A stretch of DNA of 64,000 nucleotides, taken from positions 1 through 64,000 of the forward strand of contig NZ_CALPDD010000011.1 of NCBI RefSeq assembly GCF_943193205.1, read 5' to 3'. The translations under genes were made by a program, and so were the position numbers. Source of the stretch: Alistipes muris. Lineage in GTDB: Bacteria; Bacteroidota; Bacteroidia; Bacteroidales; Rikenellaceae. The notes under the pieces are model-generated. The model was given only the letters and a program-made list of their open reading frames with translations. It did not search any database and was not told the DNA's origin. Below are positions 52,522-61,497 of the stretch, one piece after another (position 1 is the first letter of the stretch; every line of letters starts with the position of its first letter).

Positions 52522-54795
52522 TTATTTCATAGAACGTTCGGTCCGACCGTCGACTTTCAGCCGTTCGCCGCAAAGCAGGATTTCGACGGGCTCGCCCTCG
52601 CAGGAAACAATGGCGCGGTTGTGCGTCGCTTCGACCGAGAGCACCCGGCCCCGGTAATCGATGCGGAACGCCAGCCGCTGCCATGCCTCGGGCAGACGGG
52701 GCTCCAGCGACAGCACGCCGTCGACGATGCGCATGCCGCCGAAACCCTCGACCACGGCCAGCCACGAACCGGCCATGGAGGTGACGTGGCAGCCCTCCTC
52801 GACCTCGCGGTTGTAGTCGTCGAGGTCGAGACGCGCCGTGCGCAGATAAAGTTCGTAGGCCTTGTCCATCAGCCCCAACTGGGCGGCGAGAATCGTATGA
52901 ACGCAGGGCGACAACGACGATTCGTGCACCGTGCGGGCTTCGTAGAAATCGAAGTTGCGGCGCAGCGTACCCTCGTCGAACCTGTCGCGGAACAGATAGA
53001 GCCCTTGCAGCACATCGGCCTGCTTGATGAAGCACGAACGCAGGATGCGGTCCCACGACCATTTCTGATTGATGGGCCGCTCCGCGGGGTCGAGGTCCTT
53101 GACGAGCACCTGCTCCTTGTCCAGATAACCGTCCTGCTGGAGGAAGATGCCCAGTTCGCGGTCCTCGCCCAAGTACATGTTGCGGTCGATTTCGAGCCAC
53201 CTGGCCGTCTCGGCCTGCTCGTCGAACGAGCGCTTCGCGCAGATGGCGGCGTAGGCTTCGGGGCTGTTCTCCCGCACCCACGCGACCGCCTCGGCCGCAT
53301 AGCGCAGGCACCAGCAGGCGATGTAGGAGGTGTACCAGTTGTTGTTGACGTTGTTTTCGTACTCGTTGGGACCCGTCACGCCCAGCATGACATACTGCTT
53401 GCGGGCTTCGGACCAGGTGATGCGCTGAGCCCAGAAACGGGCTATCGACAGCAGCACTTCGGCACCGCCCTCGGCCAGGTAGTTTTTATCGCCTGTGTAA
53501 CGGATATAATTGAAGATGGCGTAGGCGATGGCACCGTTGCGGTGAATCTCCTCGAAAGTGATCTCCCACTCGTTGTGGCACTCCTCGCCGTTGATGGTGA
53601 CCATGGGATAGAGCGCGGCCCCGCTGTGGAAACCCAACTTGGCGGCGTTCTCGATGGCCTTGTCGAGCTGGTTGTAACGGTAGACGAGCAACTCGCGCGC
53701 CACCTGCGGCCCGGCCGTCGCCATGTAGAACGGCAGGCAGTAGGCCTCGGTGTCCCAATAGGTCACGCCGCCGTACTTCTCGCCCGTGAAGCCCTTGGGG
53801 CCGATGTTCAGGCGCGTATCGACGCCTGTGTAGGTTTGCAGCAACATGAAGATGCAGAAGCGGATACCCTGCTGGGCGGCATCGTCGCCCCCGATTTCGA
53901 TGTCGCAGCTGTGCCAGCGGGCGGCCCACGCGGTCTCCTGCTCTTTGAGCAGGGCGTCGAACCCGGCGGCGGCACCGTCGGCCGCCACGGCGCGCGCGGC
54001 GGCCATCAACTCGCCGGGCTTGTGGTTGAGCGACGAGCAGATGCCCGCATATTTATAAAGGACAGCCCACTCGCCCGCCTCGCGGCGAACGGAAGCCGAA
54101 TGGCAGACCCGCTCGGGCTTGGTATCGCACCGAAATTCGGCGCCGTCGAGCACCACGCGCTGGGCCCATGCCACGTCGAAGCCGCTTTTCTTGGTGCGGC
54201 TCTGCACGGCGTCGCCGTCGGTAGCCACGGGCTCCCAGAACTTCTCGTCGTAATTAGCATCGGTGTTGCGCACGTCGGCGTCGATGAACGGCGCGAAAGT
54301 GATTTCGGCCGCCTTGTTGAGGGGCCGCACCGCATAACGGATGACGCCCAGCTCGCGGCGCTGCAACGAGAGGAAACGCACGATTTCAGCCTCGACCTCC
54401 ACGCCCGACGGCATCCGCACGGTCATCCGCCGTGTGAGCACCGAACGCCGCATGTCCAGCTCGCGGCGGAACGCGAGCACCTCGACGCGGGCCAGGTCGA
54501 GCGGCTCGCCGTCGACTTCCACCCCCACGCCGATCCAAAACGCCGAATTGAGCACCTTGGCGAAGTATTCGGGATAACCGTTCTTCCACCACCCCACACG
54601 CGTCTTGTCGGGATAGTAGATGGCGCCTATGTAGTTGCCTTGGAGCGATTCGCCCGAATAGGGCTCCTCGAAATTGGCCCGGCCGCCCATCACGCCGTTG
54701 CCCAGCGCGAAGAGCGATTCGGACGACTTGACGCGGGCCGGGTCGAAACGCTCCTCGACGAGCAACCACGGGTCGGTCTTGATAAATTGGTTCAT
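52522..54795 (-). CDS. GH65 maltose phosphorylase
   Basis: Phosphorolysis of maltose to beta-glucose-1-phosphate and glucose, cytoplasmic, no signal peptide. 757 aa. The beta-sandwich N-domain precedes an (alpha/alpha)6 barrel with catalytic acid Glu478 (TGPNEYENN). Substrate/phosphate segments are YWDTEAYCLPF, KQADVLQGLY and HESSLSPCVH. The specificity loop reads HNEWEITFEE (407-416), the form described for maltose rather than trehalose or kojibiose phosphorylase. Beta-phosphoglucomutase lies 7 bp upstream. Confidence 0.93.
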   Translation of the reverse strand: MNQFIKTDPWLLVEERFDPARVKSSESLFALGNGVMGGRANFEEPYSGESLQGNYIGAIYYPDKTRVGWWKNGYPEYFAKVLNSAFWIGVGVEVDGEPLDLARVEVLAFRRELDMRRSVLTRRMTVRMPSGVEVEAEIVRFLSLQRRELGVIRYAVRPLNKAAEITFAPFIDADVRNTDANYDEKFWEPVATDGDAVQSRTKKSGFDVAWAQRVVLDGAEFRCDTKPERVCHSASVRREAGEWAVLYKYAGICSSLNHKPGELMAAARAVAADGAAAGFDALLKEQETAWAARWHSCDIEIGGDDAAQQGIRFCIFMLLQTYTGVDTRLNIGPKGFTGEKYGGVTYWDTEAYCLPFYMATAGPQVARELLVYRYNQLDKAIENAAKLGFHSGAALYPMVTINGEECHNEWEITFEEIHRNGAIAYAIFNYIRYTGDKNYLAEGGAEVLLSIARFWAQRITWSEARKQYVMLGVTGPNEYENNVNNNWYTSYIACWCLRYAAEAVAWVRENSPEAYAAICAKRSFDEQAETARWLEIDRNMYLGEDRELGIFLQQDGYLDKEQVLVKDLDPAERPINQKWSWDRILRSCFIKQADVLQGLYLFRDRFDEGTLRRNFDFYEARTVHESSLSPCVHTILAAQLGLMDKAYELYLRTARLDLDDYNREVEEGCHVTSMAGSWLAVVEGFGGMRIVDGVLSLEPRLPEAWQRLAFRIDYRGRVLSVEATHNRAIVSCEGEPVEILLCGERLKVDGRTERSMK

Positions 54796-54802
54796 ATCGG
54801 AA

Positions 54803-55459
54803 TTAGTCAATTTGGTTACGTAACATCTCCAACGTGAAGCCCTCGAAGGTGGGCAGCTGCATGGTGGCCTTGCAGAGCAGCGGACTGCCGCCCACCCCCA
54901 CCGAGCGCATGCCGGCGCGCGTGGCGGCTTCGATGCCTGCCGCGGCATCCTCGAAGACCACGCACGCGGCGGGCGCTTCGCCGGCCAGTTCGGCCCCCTT
55001 GGCGAAAACTTCGGGGTCGGGCTTGGCCTTGCTCACGAGCGTGCCGTCGACGATGTGGTCGAACAAGGGACGCAGGCCACAGCGGTCGAGGATGACCCCG
55101 GCGTTCTTCGACGCGGAACCCAGCACCACTTTGACCCCACGGGCCTTGAGCTCCTGCAAAAACGGCAGGACGCCCGGCAACACTTCGTCAGCGGTCATGC
55201 GGCCTATGTACTCCAGATAACGGGCATTCTTCTCGGCGGCCAGGCGCTCCTTTTCCTCGGGCGTGAAACGCTCTTCCAACCCTCCGGCACGCAGCACGAT
55301 GTCGAGCGACGCCATACGGCTGACGCCCTTGGTGGCTTCGCCCTGCTCGGGCGTGAACTCGAAACCCAACTCACGGGCCAATGCGGCCCAGGCAAGGTAA
55401 TGATACTTGGCGGTGTCGACTATAACCCCGTCCAAATCGAAGATACAGCAGGTAATCAT
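54803..55459 (-). CDS. pgmB: beta-phosphoglucomutase
   Basis: Converts beta-glucose-1-phosphate, the product of maltose phosphorylase, to glucose-6-phosphate. 218 aa HAD enzyme: nucleophile in FDLDGVIVDTAKYHYLAW (Asp8, general acid-base Asp10), KGVSR substrate motif (~47-51), GSASKNA motif II (Ser), and KPDPEVFAKGAE and FEDAAAGIEAA for motifs III and IV. The HxxAW and KGVSR signatures separate it from plain phosphoglycolate phosphatase. 10 bp after the transporter gene. Confidence 0.95.
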   Translation of the reverse strand: MITCCIFDLDGVIVDTAKYHYLAWAALARELGFEFTPEQGEATKGVSRMASLDIVLRAGGLEERFTPEEKERLAAEKNARYLEYIGRMTADEVLPGVLPFLQELKARGVKVVLGSASKNAGVILDRCGLRPLFDHIVDGTLVSKAKPDPEVFAKGAELAGEAPAACVVFEDAAAGIEAATRAGMRSVGVGGSPLLCKATMQLPTFEGFTLEMLRNQID

Positions 55460-55469
55460 AGGATGATAA

Positions 55470-56768
55470 CTATTTTTCGCGGACGAAACCCACCGACACG
55501 GCGGCCAACAACATGAAGACTCCGGCCAGCGCAATCATGGCCAACGGCTGTCCGCCGAACAGATACTTCACGATCAGACCGCCCGTCAGTCCGACGACGA
55601 TCTGCGGCACCGTGATGGTGAAGTTGAAGATGCCCATGTAGACCCCCATCCGGCGCGCCTCGACGGACTGCGAGAGGATGGCATAGGGCATGGCCAGGAT
55701 GCCGGCCCACGCCACGCCGATGCCCGCCATCGGAATCATCAGCGCATATTTGTCGCTCAGGAAACAGAGCCCGACGAACCCGGCGGCGCCGCACAGCAGG
55801 CAAAGCGCATAGACGAACTTGTTGCCCCACTTGGACGCGATGCCCGCAATGAAGAGCGACGCGATGCAGGCAGGCACGGGATAGGTGCCGTTGAGCACGC
55901 CGACCCACGTTTGGGCCTCGCCCTCGGAGAGGAGCACGCCCCCGTCGGTCGCCACGCCGGTGATGGCAGGCTTGAGGTAGGTCCACATCAGAAACAGCGC
56001 GGCCCATGAAAAGAACTGCACGACGCCCAACTGCCACATGACCCGGGGCACATTGCGCATCAACTCCATGAACGAGGGCTTTTCAACCGTCTCCCCGACC
56101 GTCCCGTCGTTATAGCGGGCGAACTCCTCGGGCGGATACTCCTTGGTCTTGAACGCGGTGACAAGCACCGTCAGCAACAAGATAGCCCCACCTATATAAT
56201 ATGACCACGCGATATGCTGCGCGACCTGGCCGGGCACCACCTCGTCGGAGACGCCGCAACGTGTCAGAATGAGCGGCAGCACAGCCCCGACGATGGCCCC
56301 GAGGTTGATGAGGAACGTCTGGACCACATAGCCCTTGGTCTTCTGCGAATCGTCGAGCATGTCGGCGACCAAGGCGCGGAACGGCTGCATGGTCACGTTG
56401 AACGACAAATCCATGAACAACAGGATGAACGCCCCCATCGCGAGCGGCGCGAAAGCCAACAGCAACGGAGCGTTGGGCATCAAGGCCAGCGCCAGCGCCG
56501 AAACGACGGCCCCGCCCAGGATGAACGGGATGCGGCGCCCCCAGCGGGTCCAGGTCCCGTCGGAGAACAACCCGACGATGGGCTGGATGACGAGCCCGGC
56601 CACGGGTGCCGCGAGCCAGAAATAACTCAGGTGCGAAAGGTCGGCGCCCAGCGACTCGAAGATGGTCGACGTATTGGAATTCTGCAACGAATAACCGATC
56701 TGAACGCCGAGGAACCCGAAGCTCAGATTCCATATCTGCCAAAAGGACAAGCGCGGTTTTTTCATCAT
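55470..56768 (-). CDS. MFS/GPH maltose transporter (SLC45-like)
   Basis: 432 aa, about twelve membrane helices. Start MMKKPRLSFWQIWNLSFGF and the loop SDGTWTRWGRRIPFILGG match the SLC45/maltose-symporter group of MFS proteins often beside maltose phosphorylase and pgmB in Bacteroidetes. Expected to carry maltose or short maltodextrins from periplasm to cytoplasm. First gene of the 12-gene starch operon. The second Met (56765) is equally possible. The frame continues upstream, but with no signal-like content. Confidence 0.88.
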   Translation of the reverse strand: MMKKPRLSFWQIWNLSFGFLGVQIGYSLQNSNTSTIFESLGADLSHLSYFWLAAPVAGLVIQPIVGLFSDGTWTRWGRRIPFILGGAVVSALALALMPNAPLLLAFAPLAMGAFILLFMDLSFNVTMQPFRALVADMLDDSQKTKGYVVQTFLINLGAIVGAVLPLILTRCGVSDEVVPGQVAQHIAWSYYIGGAILLLTVLVTAFKTKEYPPEEFARYNDGTVGETVEKPSFMELMRNVPRVMWQLGVVQFFSWAALFLMWTYLKPAITGVATDGGVLLSEGEAQTWVGVLNGTYPVPACIASLFIAGIASKWGNKFVYALCLLCGAAGFVGLCFLSDKYALMIPMAGIGVAWAGILAMPYAILSQSVEARRMGVYMGIFNFTITVPQIVVGLTGGLIVKYLFGGQPLAMIALAGVFMLLAAVSVGFVREK

Positions 56769-56917
56769 TGGTTCGTGTAGTTTTCGGTTTCGGTATATAA
56801 AACTATATAAAAATCCGCAAATCCCCCGCCGCCCCGCCGACGAACTGCACGATTCGCCCGACGAACGGCCGGTTCCGCAGGACGAATGCAATGAATAATT
56901 ATGAGAACAAGGAAGCA

Positions 56918-56955
56918 GATTCTTCGTCAAGGCTCCGCCTTTCCTCAGAATGACA
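56918..56955. repeat. dispersed repeat variant, copy 3
   Basis: Begins GATTCTTCG and ends CTCAGAATGACA as in copies 1, 2 and 4, but the middle is replaced by TCAAGGCTCCGCCTTTC, itself able to form an AGGC/GCCT hairpin. It is followed at 56963 by TGTCATGTTGAACGGAGCGA, a related sequence in the opposite sense. Confidence 0.75.
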
Positions 56956-57090
56956 GCAGAATGTCATGTTGAACGGAGCGAACCAACGAACGAAGCATGG
57001 GCATAGCCTGCAAGCAGTCTCTGCCATGCAAGGAGGAGGAAAACAAGCGCAGCGCAGTTAAACATCTATTCCTAATTCCGCGAAAAGAAA

Positions 57091-57117
57091 GATTCTTCGC
57101 TGACGCTCAGAATGACA
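57091..57117. repeat. dispersed 27-nt repeat, copy 4
   Basis: Identical to copy 1 (4178-4204). About 50 bp upstream of the lytS -33 box. Confidence 0.85.
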
Positions 57118-57168
57118 AGGCAACAAAAGGCAAGATGACTAAAAAAACTTATCCATTTCACCGCCGGA

Positions 57169-57200
57169 TTTGGAATTTCCGCCGAAAAACACTAATTTTA
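57169..57200 (+). promoter_or_regulatory. candidate lytS-lytTR promoter
   Basis: TTTG (57169-57172) and TAATTTTA (57193-57200; one base from TAnnTTTG), 20 nt apart. Start expected near 57207, 20 nt before the ATG. Confidence 0.55.
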
Positions 57201-57226
57201 GATTCGGATTCGTACAATCCCGGACC

Positions 57227-58600
57227 ATGAAGCGACCTTCGATAACCATTCCTGCGGTCATCCACCTTTTTGCGGCGGCGCATGTCGCCGTGGCGGTGCT
57301 GAGCCGAATTTTCAATTACGTCGACGACGTACCGCTTACGGTGCTGACCCTCTCGATGATCCTTATCGTCTCGGTGCGGCGCGGGCTGCGGGTCGAACTG
57401 GTGGCCACGCTGGCACTCATCTGCATCTTCGTCGCCTACCTGTTCGGCATCTACGGCGCCCGCTTCTTCGAGCAGCTGCTCGGATGCGGAATCGCAGCCC
57501 CGGCCATCACGACAGCCATAGTCACCGAGCTGATAGGCTGGCTGACCTACGCTTTCGCCCGCTCGCGCAATCCGCAGACCAGCCGCCGCATGCAGTGGTC
57601 GCCGTCCACGCGGCAAATCGTCGTCAGCGTCGCCGCCATCCTCCTGTTCCGCATCTTCTACACCAGCCTTTTCAGTTCGCCCTACTTCGAGCAGCAGGGC
57701 ATCTATCCCGAATTCTACCGCCTGCTGGGCAACACCCTCGCCCTGATGACGATGTTCTGCGGCAACATCATCTTCGTCAACCAACGAGCGCGCCTCTTCC
57801 GCCGCCGCGGCCTGCGGCTCGCCGCTTCGGCCCTCTTCACGCTCGGGTTCGTCCTCCTGCTCACGGCCGCCGTCTACTTCGGCCTGCCGCAGGGCAACGG
57901 CGCCGCCCTGTCGGCCCGCCACTTCTTCCGGCTCTATACCGTCGTGCTGCTCGTCGACATCGTCGTCTACGCCATGCTCCAGCTCGCGGTCTACGTCATC
58001 GAGAGCCACCGCGAACTCCGCTCGGAACGCGGCAAGAAACACCGCGCGCTGTTCCACTACGACCGGCTCAAACAGCAGATCAACCCCCACTTCCTGTTCA
58101 ATTCGCTCAACATCCTCGATTACCTCGTTCAGGAACACGAGACCGAGCGGGCCAGTGCGTTCATCCGCAAACTCGCCGCGACATACCGCTACATGCTCAA
58201 AAAAGCCGACGAACAGCTGGTACCCCTGGAGGAGGAACTCGAATTCGCCCGCCAATATATCGACCTCCTGCAAGAACGGTTCACCAAGGGATTCGAGGTC
58301 GAGGTCGACATTCCCCGGCCCCTGCTTCGGCGCTATGTCGTACCCTGCTGCCTGCAACTGCTCATCGAAAACGCTATCAAACACAACGTCGTGAGCCCCG
58401 AACAGCCCCTGCACGTCCGCATCGCAGCCGCGGGCGACCGGCTCACCGTCAGCAACAACCTCCAGCTCCGCATGAACGCCCCCGCATCGACGGGCGTGGG
58501 CCTGCGCAACATCCGCCAACAATATCTCGACACGGCGGGCGCACCCATCCTTGTGGAGCGAACCGACACCGAATTCCGCGTACAACTTCCTCTGCTATGA
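57227..58600 (+). CDS. LytS-type sensor histidine kinase
   Basis: 457 aa. About six to eight membrane helices in residues 10-275, no large extracellular domain. Cytoplasmic His_kinase region: phosphorylated His in LKQQINPHFLFNSLNILDYL, then helix-rich linker, and a GHKL ATPase-like end with ENAIKHNV and GVGLRNIRQQY. Its stop overlaps the response-regulator start (ATGA). The multi-span sensor suggests a membrane or lipid-soluble signal; the signal itself is unknown. Divergent from the starch operon. Confidence 0.9.
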   Translation: MKRPSITIPAVIHLFAAAHVAVAVLSRIFNYVDDVPLTVLTLSMILIVSVRRGLRVELVATLALICIFVAYLFGIYGARFFEQLLGCGIAAPAITTAIVTELIGWLTYAFARSRNPQTSRRMQWSPSTRQIVVSVAAILLFRIFYTSLFSSPYFEQQGIYPEFYRLLGNTLALMTMFCGNIIFVNQRARLFRRRGLRLAASALFTLGFVLLLTAAVYFGLPQGNGAALSARHFFRLYTVVLLVDIVVYAMLQLAVYVIESHRELRSERGKKHRALFHYDRLKQQINPHFLFNSLNILDYLVQEHETERASAFIRKLAATYRYMLKKADEQLVPLEEELEFARQYIDLLQERFTKGFEVEVDIPRPLLRRYVVPCCLQLLIENAIKHNVVSPEQPLHVRIAAAGDRLTVSNNLQLRMNAPASTGVGLRNIRQQYLDTAGAPILVERTDTEFRVQLPLL

Positions 58601-59370
58601 AAACGTACAACGTATTGATCGTCGAAGACGAAATCCCCGCCCAGACCAACCTCCGGCGCCTTATCGAAACCCATTTTCCGGACCTGCGCATCGCCGGCGT
58701 CCAAAGCTCGGTAGTGGGGACCGTCGGATGGCTGCAGGATTCCGCCAACCGTCCCGACATCATCTTCATGGACGTACAGCTATCCGACGGCATGTGCTTC
58801 GACATCTTCGCCCGGACCGAAGTGCGCGGCAAGGTGGTCATCACCACCGCCTACGACGACTACGCCATTCGGGCGTTCCGCGTCAACAGCGTCGACTACC
58901 TGCTCAAACCCATCGTCCCCGAAGATTTGCAGGCCGCCGTCGAACGCTGCCGCCGGGCCCTCGAAACGGAAAACCCGGCGCCCGATGCGGAACTGCTGCG
59001 AAGCGTCCTTGCGCAGGTGGGCCGCGAGTACAAAAAACGGTTCGTCGTACGCGTAGGAGACAAGATTACGGTTGTCAGCACCGAACAAATCGCCTACCTC
59101 TTCGCCGAAGAGAAATACACCTATTTGGTCACCTCCGACGGTCGGCGGCTGATTCTCGACACCTCGCTCGACGCCGTTTCGGAACAAGTCGACCCCCGGC
59201 AGTTCTTCCGTCTCTCGCGCAGCTGCACCGCTTCCATCGGCTCCATCGCGGGCATTTCCAGACACCTGAGCAACAGGCTCAAGGTCGCCCTCGACCCCCG
59301 GCCCGACTTCGAGGTATTCGTGAGCCGTTCGCGCACGGCCGACTTCATGAACTGGCTGGAAGACAAATAA
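58597..59370 (+). CDS. LytTR-family response regulator
   Basis: 257 aa. Receiver domain 1-120: phosphorylated Asp in IIFMDVQLSDG, acidic pocket VEDEIP, Thr in ITTAYDDY, Lys in LLKPIVP. LytTR DNA-binding domain ~150-250: KKRFVVRVGDKITVVSTEQI, YLFAEEKYTYLVT, RQFFRLSRSCTASI. Coupled to the kinase by a 4-bp overlap. Targets unknown; proximity suggests the starch operon or the downstream envelope genes. Confidence 0.92.
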   Translation: MKTYNVLIVEDEIPAQTNLRRLIETHFPDLRIAGVQSSVVGTVGWLQDSANRPDIIFMDVQLSDGMCFDIFARTEVRGKVVITTAYDDYAIRAFRVNSVDYLLKPIVPEDLQAAVERCRRALETENPAPDAELLRSVLAQVGREYKKRFVVRVGDKITVVSTEQIAYLFAEEKYTYLVTSDGRRLILDTSLDAVSEQVDPRQFFRLSRSCTASIGSIAGISRHLSNRLKVALDPRPDFEVFVSRSRTADFMNWLEDK

Positions 59371-59372
59371 AA

Positions 59373-59404
59373 TTTGGCAGTCCGCGGGTGTTGTATTAAC
59401 TTTG
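59373..59404 (+). promoter_or_regulatory. promoter of the M23-dxr-rseP-radA unit
   Basis: TTTG (59373-59376) and perfect TAACTTTG (59397-59404) with 20 nt between, the best match to the Bacteroidetes consensus in the window. Starts 3 bp after the response-regulator stop; expected start of transcription ~59411. Confidence 0.8.
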
Positions 59405-59461
59405 CAGGGAAACAACCCCGGGGATCCGGACGTCCCGCATCCCGGCAAACAACGCTAAACG

Positions 59462-60331
59462 ATGAAATTTTTCCAGACCATACGCGACCGCTGGCGCGAC
59501 TTCTTCCGCAAACGCCGCTTCGCCATGCTCAACGCCACGGACAATTCCGAGGAGTGGCACATACATCTTTCGCCCGCAAGCGTGCTGGCGGGTTTCGTGT
59601 CGTTCGTCCTGCTGCTGTTCATCCTCCTGCTCTCGCTCATCGCCTACACCCCGGTGCTGGAATTCCTGCCGGGCTACCGCACGCAGGCGGGGCGTTCACG
59701 CGAGAACATCATCCAGAACATCATCCGCATTGATTCGATGGAACGGGTGCTGACCGACATGATGACCTACAACGAGAACATCTCGATGATCCTCGACGGC
59801 AAGATGCCTGTGGTCCGCACCTTCATCTCATCCGACAGCCTGCGCACCTCCAAGATACTGGTCAAGCCGTCGGCCGCCGATTCGGCCCTGCGCATCCAGA
59901 TGGAGGGCGACGGACCCTATTCGCTGGCCGGGGGCGGGGGCATCACCCCGCAGTCGCCGCGCCGCGCCATCGAACTGGTGACCCCCATCGACGGTATCGT
60001 CACCGACCACTACGACATCAAGGAAGGGCGTTTCGGGGTCAAGGTAGCCGCCGCGGCGGGTGACCCTGTGACGGCCATCGACGAAGGTACGGTGGTCATC
60101 AGCCGCTGGACCCCCGAGACGGGCCACATCATCGAAATCCAGCATACCAACAGCCTGCTTTCCATCTACCGCCACCTCTCGCAGTCGCTCGTCACCAAGG
60201 GACAGCGCATCCGTTCGGGCGAAGTCATCGGCTACAATTCCGAGGTGGTCAACGGCGAAGTGGAACTCTTCGAGTTCGAGCTCTGGAACAACGGCAAGCC
60301 CGTCGACCCCGAAGGCTACATCCTCTTCTGA
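59462..60331 (+). CDS. degenerate M23/LytM-domain membrane protein
   Basis: 289 aa. One membrane helix (~40-63), a coiled-coil periplasmic segment (~75-130), then a LytM-like domain (~170-289). The fold is kept (PIDGIV, GDPVTAIDEGTVV, YRHL, GQRIRSGEVIGY), but the zinc ligands are missing: the HxGxD motif reads RFGVK (190-194) and the HLHFE motif reads ELFEFE (268-273). So it should not be a peptidase; similar inactive LytM factors activate amidases or act as scaffolds. Its stop overlaps dxr by one base. Confidence 0.9.
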   Translation: MKFFQTIRDRWRDFFRKRRFAMLNATDNSEEWHIHLSPASVLAGFVSFVLLLFILLLSLIAYTPVLEFLPGYRTQAGRSRENIIQNIIRIDSMERVLTDMMTYNENISMILDGKMPVVRTFISSDSLRTSKILVKPSAADSALRIQMEGDGPYSLAGGGGITPQSPRRAIELVTPIDGIVTDHYDIKEGRFGVKVAAAAGDPVTAIDEGTVVISRWTPETGHIIEIQHTNSLLSIYRHLSQSLVTKGQRIRSGEVIGYNSEVVNGEVELFEFELWNNGKPVDPEGYILF

Positions 60332-61485
60332 TGACACGCCAGCGGGTAGCCATCCTCGGGTCCACCGGGTCCATCGGCGAGCAGACGCTCGACATCGTAC
60401 GCGAGAACCCCGATTCGTTCGAGGTCCGCATTCTCACGGCCCACCGTAACTGGCAACGGCTTGCGGCACAGGCCCGCGAGTTCGACGCCGACACCGTCGT
60501 CATTGCCGACAGCACATGCTGCGAACCCCTCCGTGCGGCTTTGGCCGATACCGACACCAAGGTCTACGCCGGAGAAGAAGCCGTTGCGCAGGTGGCCGCC
60601 GGGGGCGACACGGACGTTGTGGTCAATGCGCTGGTCGGCTATGCCGGGCTCGCTCCCACCGTCGCAACCTTGCGCGCCGGCAAGAAACTCGCCCTGGCCA
60701 ACAAGGAATCGTTGGTCGTCGGCGGCGAAGTCGTCATGCGCCTGGCCCAGGAGCACCGGGCGCCGATTCTGCCCATTGATTCGGAACACTCGGCCATCTT
60801 CCAATGTCTTGCGGGCGAGCAGTCGCCCGTGCGGCGGCTTATCATCACGTGCAGCGGCGGCTCCCTGCGCGACTTCACGCGCGAACAACTCGAAACCGTC
60901 ACCGTCCGGCAGGCCCTGCGGCACCCCCAATGGCAGATGGGCGCCAAGATTACCATAGATTCGTCCACGCTGGTCAACAAAGGGTTCGAGGTCATCGAAG
61001 CCCACTGGCTGTTCGGCACTCCGGCCGACAAAATAGCGGTCCTGCTCCACCCGCAGTCCATCGTCCATTCGATGGTCGAATTCGAGGACGGGGCCATCAA
61101 GGCGCAACTGGGCACGCCCGACATGCGGATGCCTATCAGTCACGCCCTGCTCTATCCGCGCCGCGCCGTACGTCCCGAGGAACATTTCGATTTCCTCGCC
61201 CACCCGCAGCTCACGTTCGCCGAAGTCGACCGGACCAAATATCCCGCGCTCGACATCGCCTACGACTGTCTGCGCCGCGGCGGCACGGCGGCATGCACGA
61301 TGAACGGCTCCAACGAAGTGGCCGTGGCGGCGTTCCTGGGGGAGCAGTGCCCCTGGACCGACATCGTCCGGGCCATCGAATACGCCCTCACGCGTGCCGC
61401 ATTCTCTGCGGCACCGACTTTGGACGACTACGCCGCGGCCAACGCCGAATCGCGGCGGCTGGCGGCCGAATATCTCCATCTGTAA
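60331..61485 (+). CDS. dxr: 1-deoxy-D-xylulose 5-phosphate reductoisomerase
   Basis: Second step of the MEP isoprenoid pathway, DXP to MEP with NADPH. 384 aa. NADPH loop ILGSTGSIGEQTLDIV (residues 7-22), LANKESLVVGG, metal/substrate DSEHSAIFQCL (~150) and C-terminal TMNGSNEVAVAAFL. Overlaps the preceding M23 gene (TGATG). Followed by rseP after 12 bp. Confidence 0.96.
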   Translation: MTRQRVAILGSTGSIGEQTLDIVRENPDSFEVRILTAHRNWQRLAAQAREFDADTVVIADSTCCEPLRAALADTDTKVYAGEEAVAQVAAGGDTDVVVNALVGYAGLAPTVATLRAGKKLALANKESLVVGGEVVMRLAQEHRAPILPIDSEHSAIFQCLAGEQSPVRRLIITCSGGSLRDFTREQLETVTVRQALRHPQWQMGAKITIDSSTLVNKGFEVIEAHWLFGTPADKIAVLLHPQSIVHSMVEFEDGAIKAQLGTPDMRMPISHALLYPRRAVRPEEHFDFLAHPQLTFAEVDRTKYPALDIAYDCLRRGGTAACTMNGSNEVAVAAFLGEQCPWTDIVRAIEYALTRAAFSAAPTLDDYAAANAESRRLAAEYLHL

Positions 61486-61497
61486 GCAAGCGCAACC

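Larger units (their letters stand above)
56769..57226. other. 458-bp divergent intergenic region
   Basis: Between the starch operon (-) and the LytS gene (+). Near the transporter start it is AT-rich (TATATAAAACTATATAAAAA); a minus-strand TTTG at 56818-56821 exists but no good TAnnTTTG partner, so the starch promoter is not assigned. The rest contains a variant and a full copy of the 27-nt repeat and the lytS promoter. No gene is seen. Confidence 0.6.
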
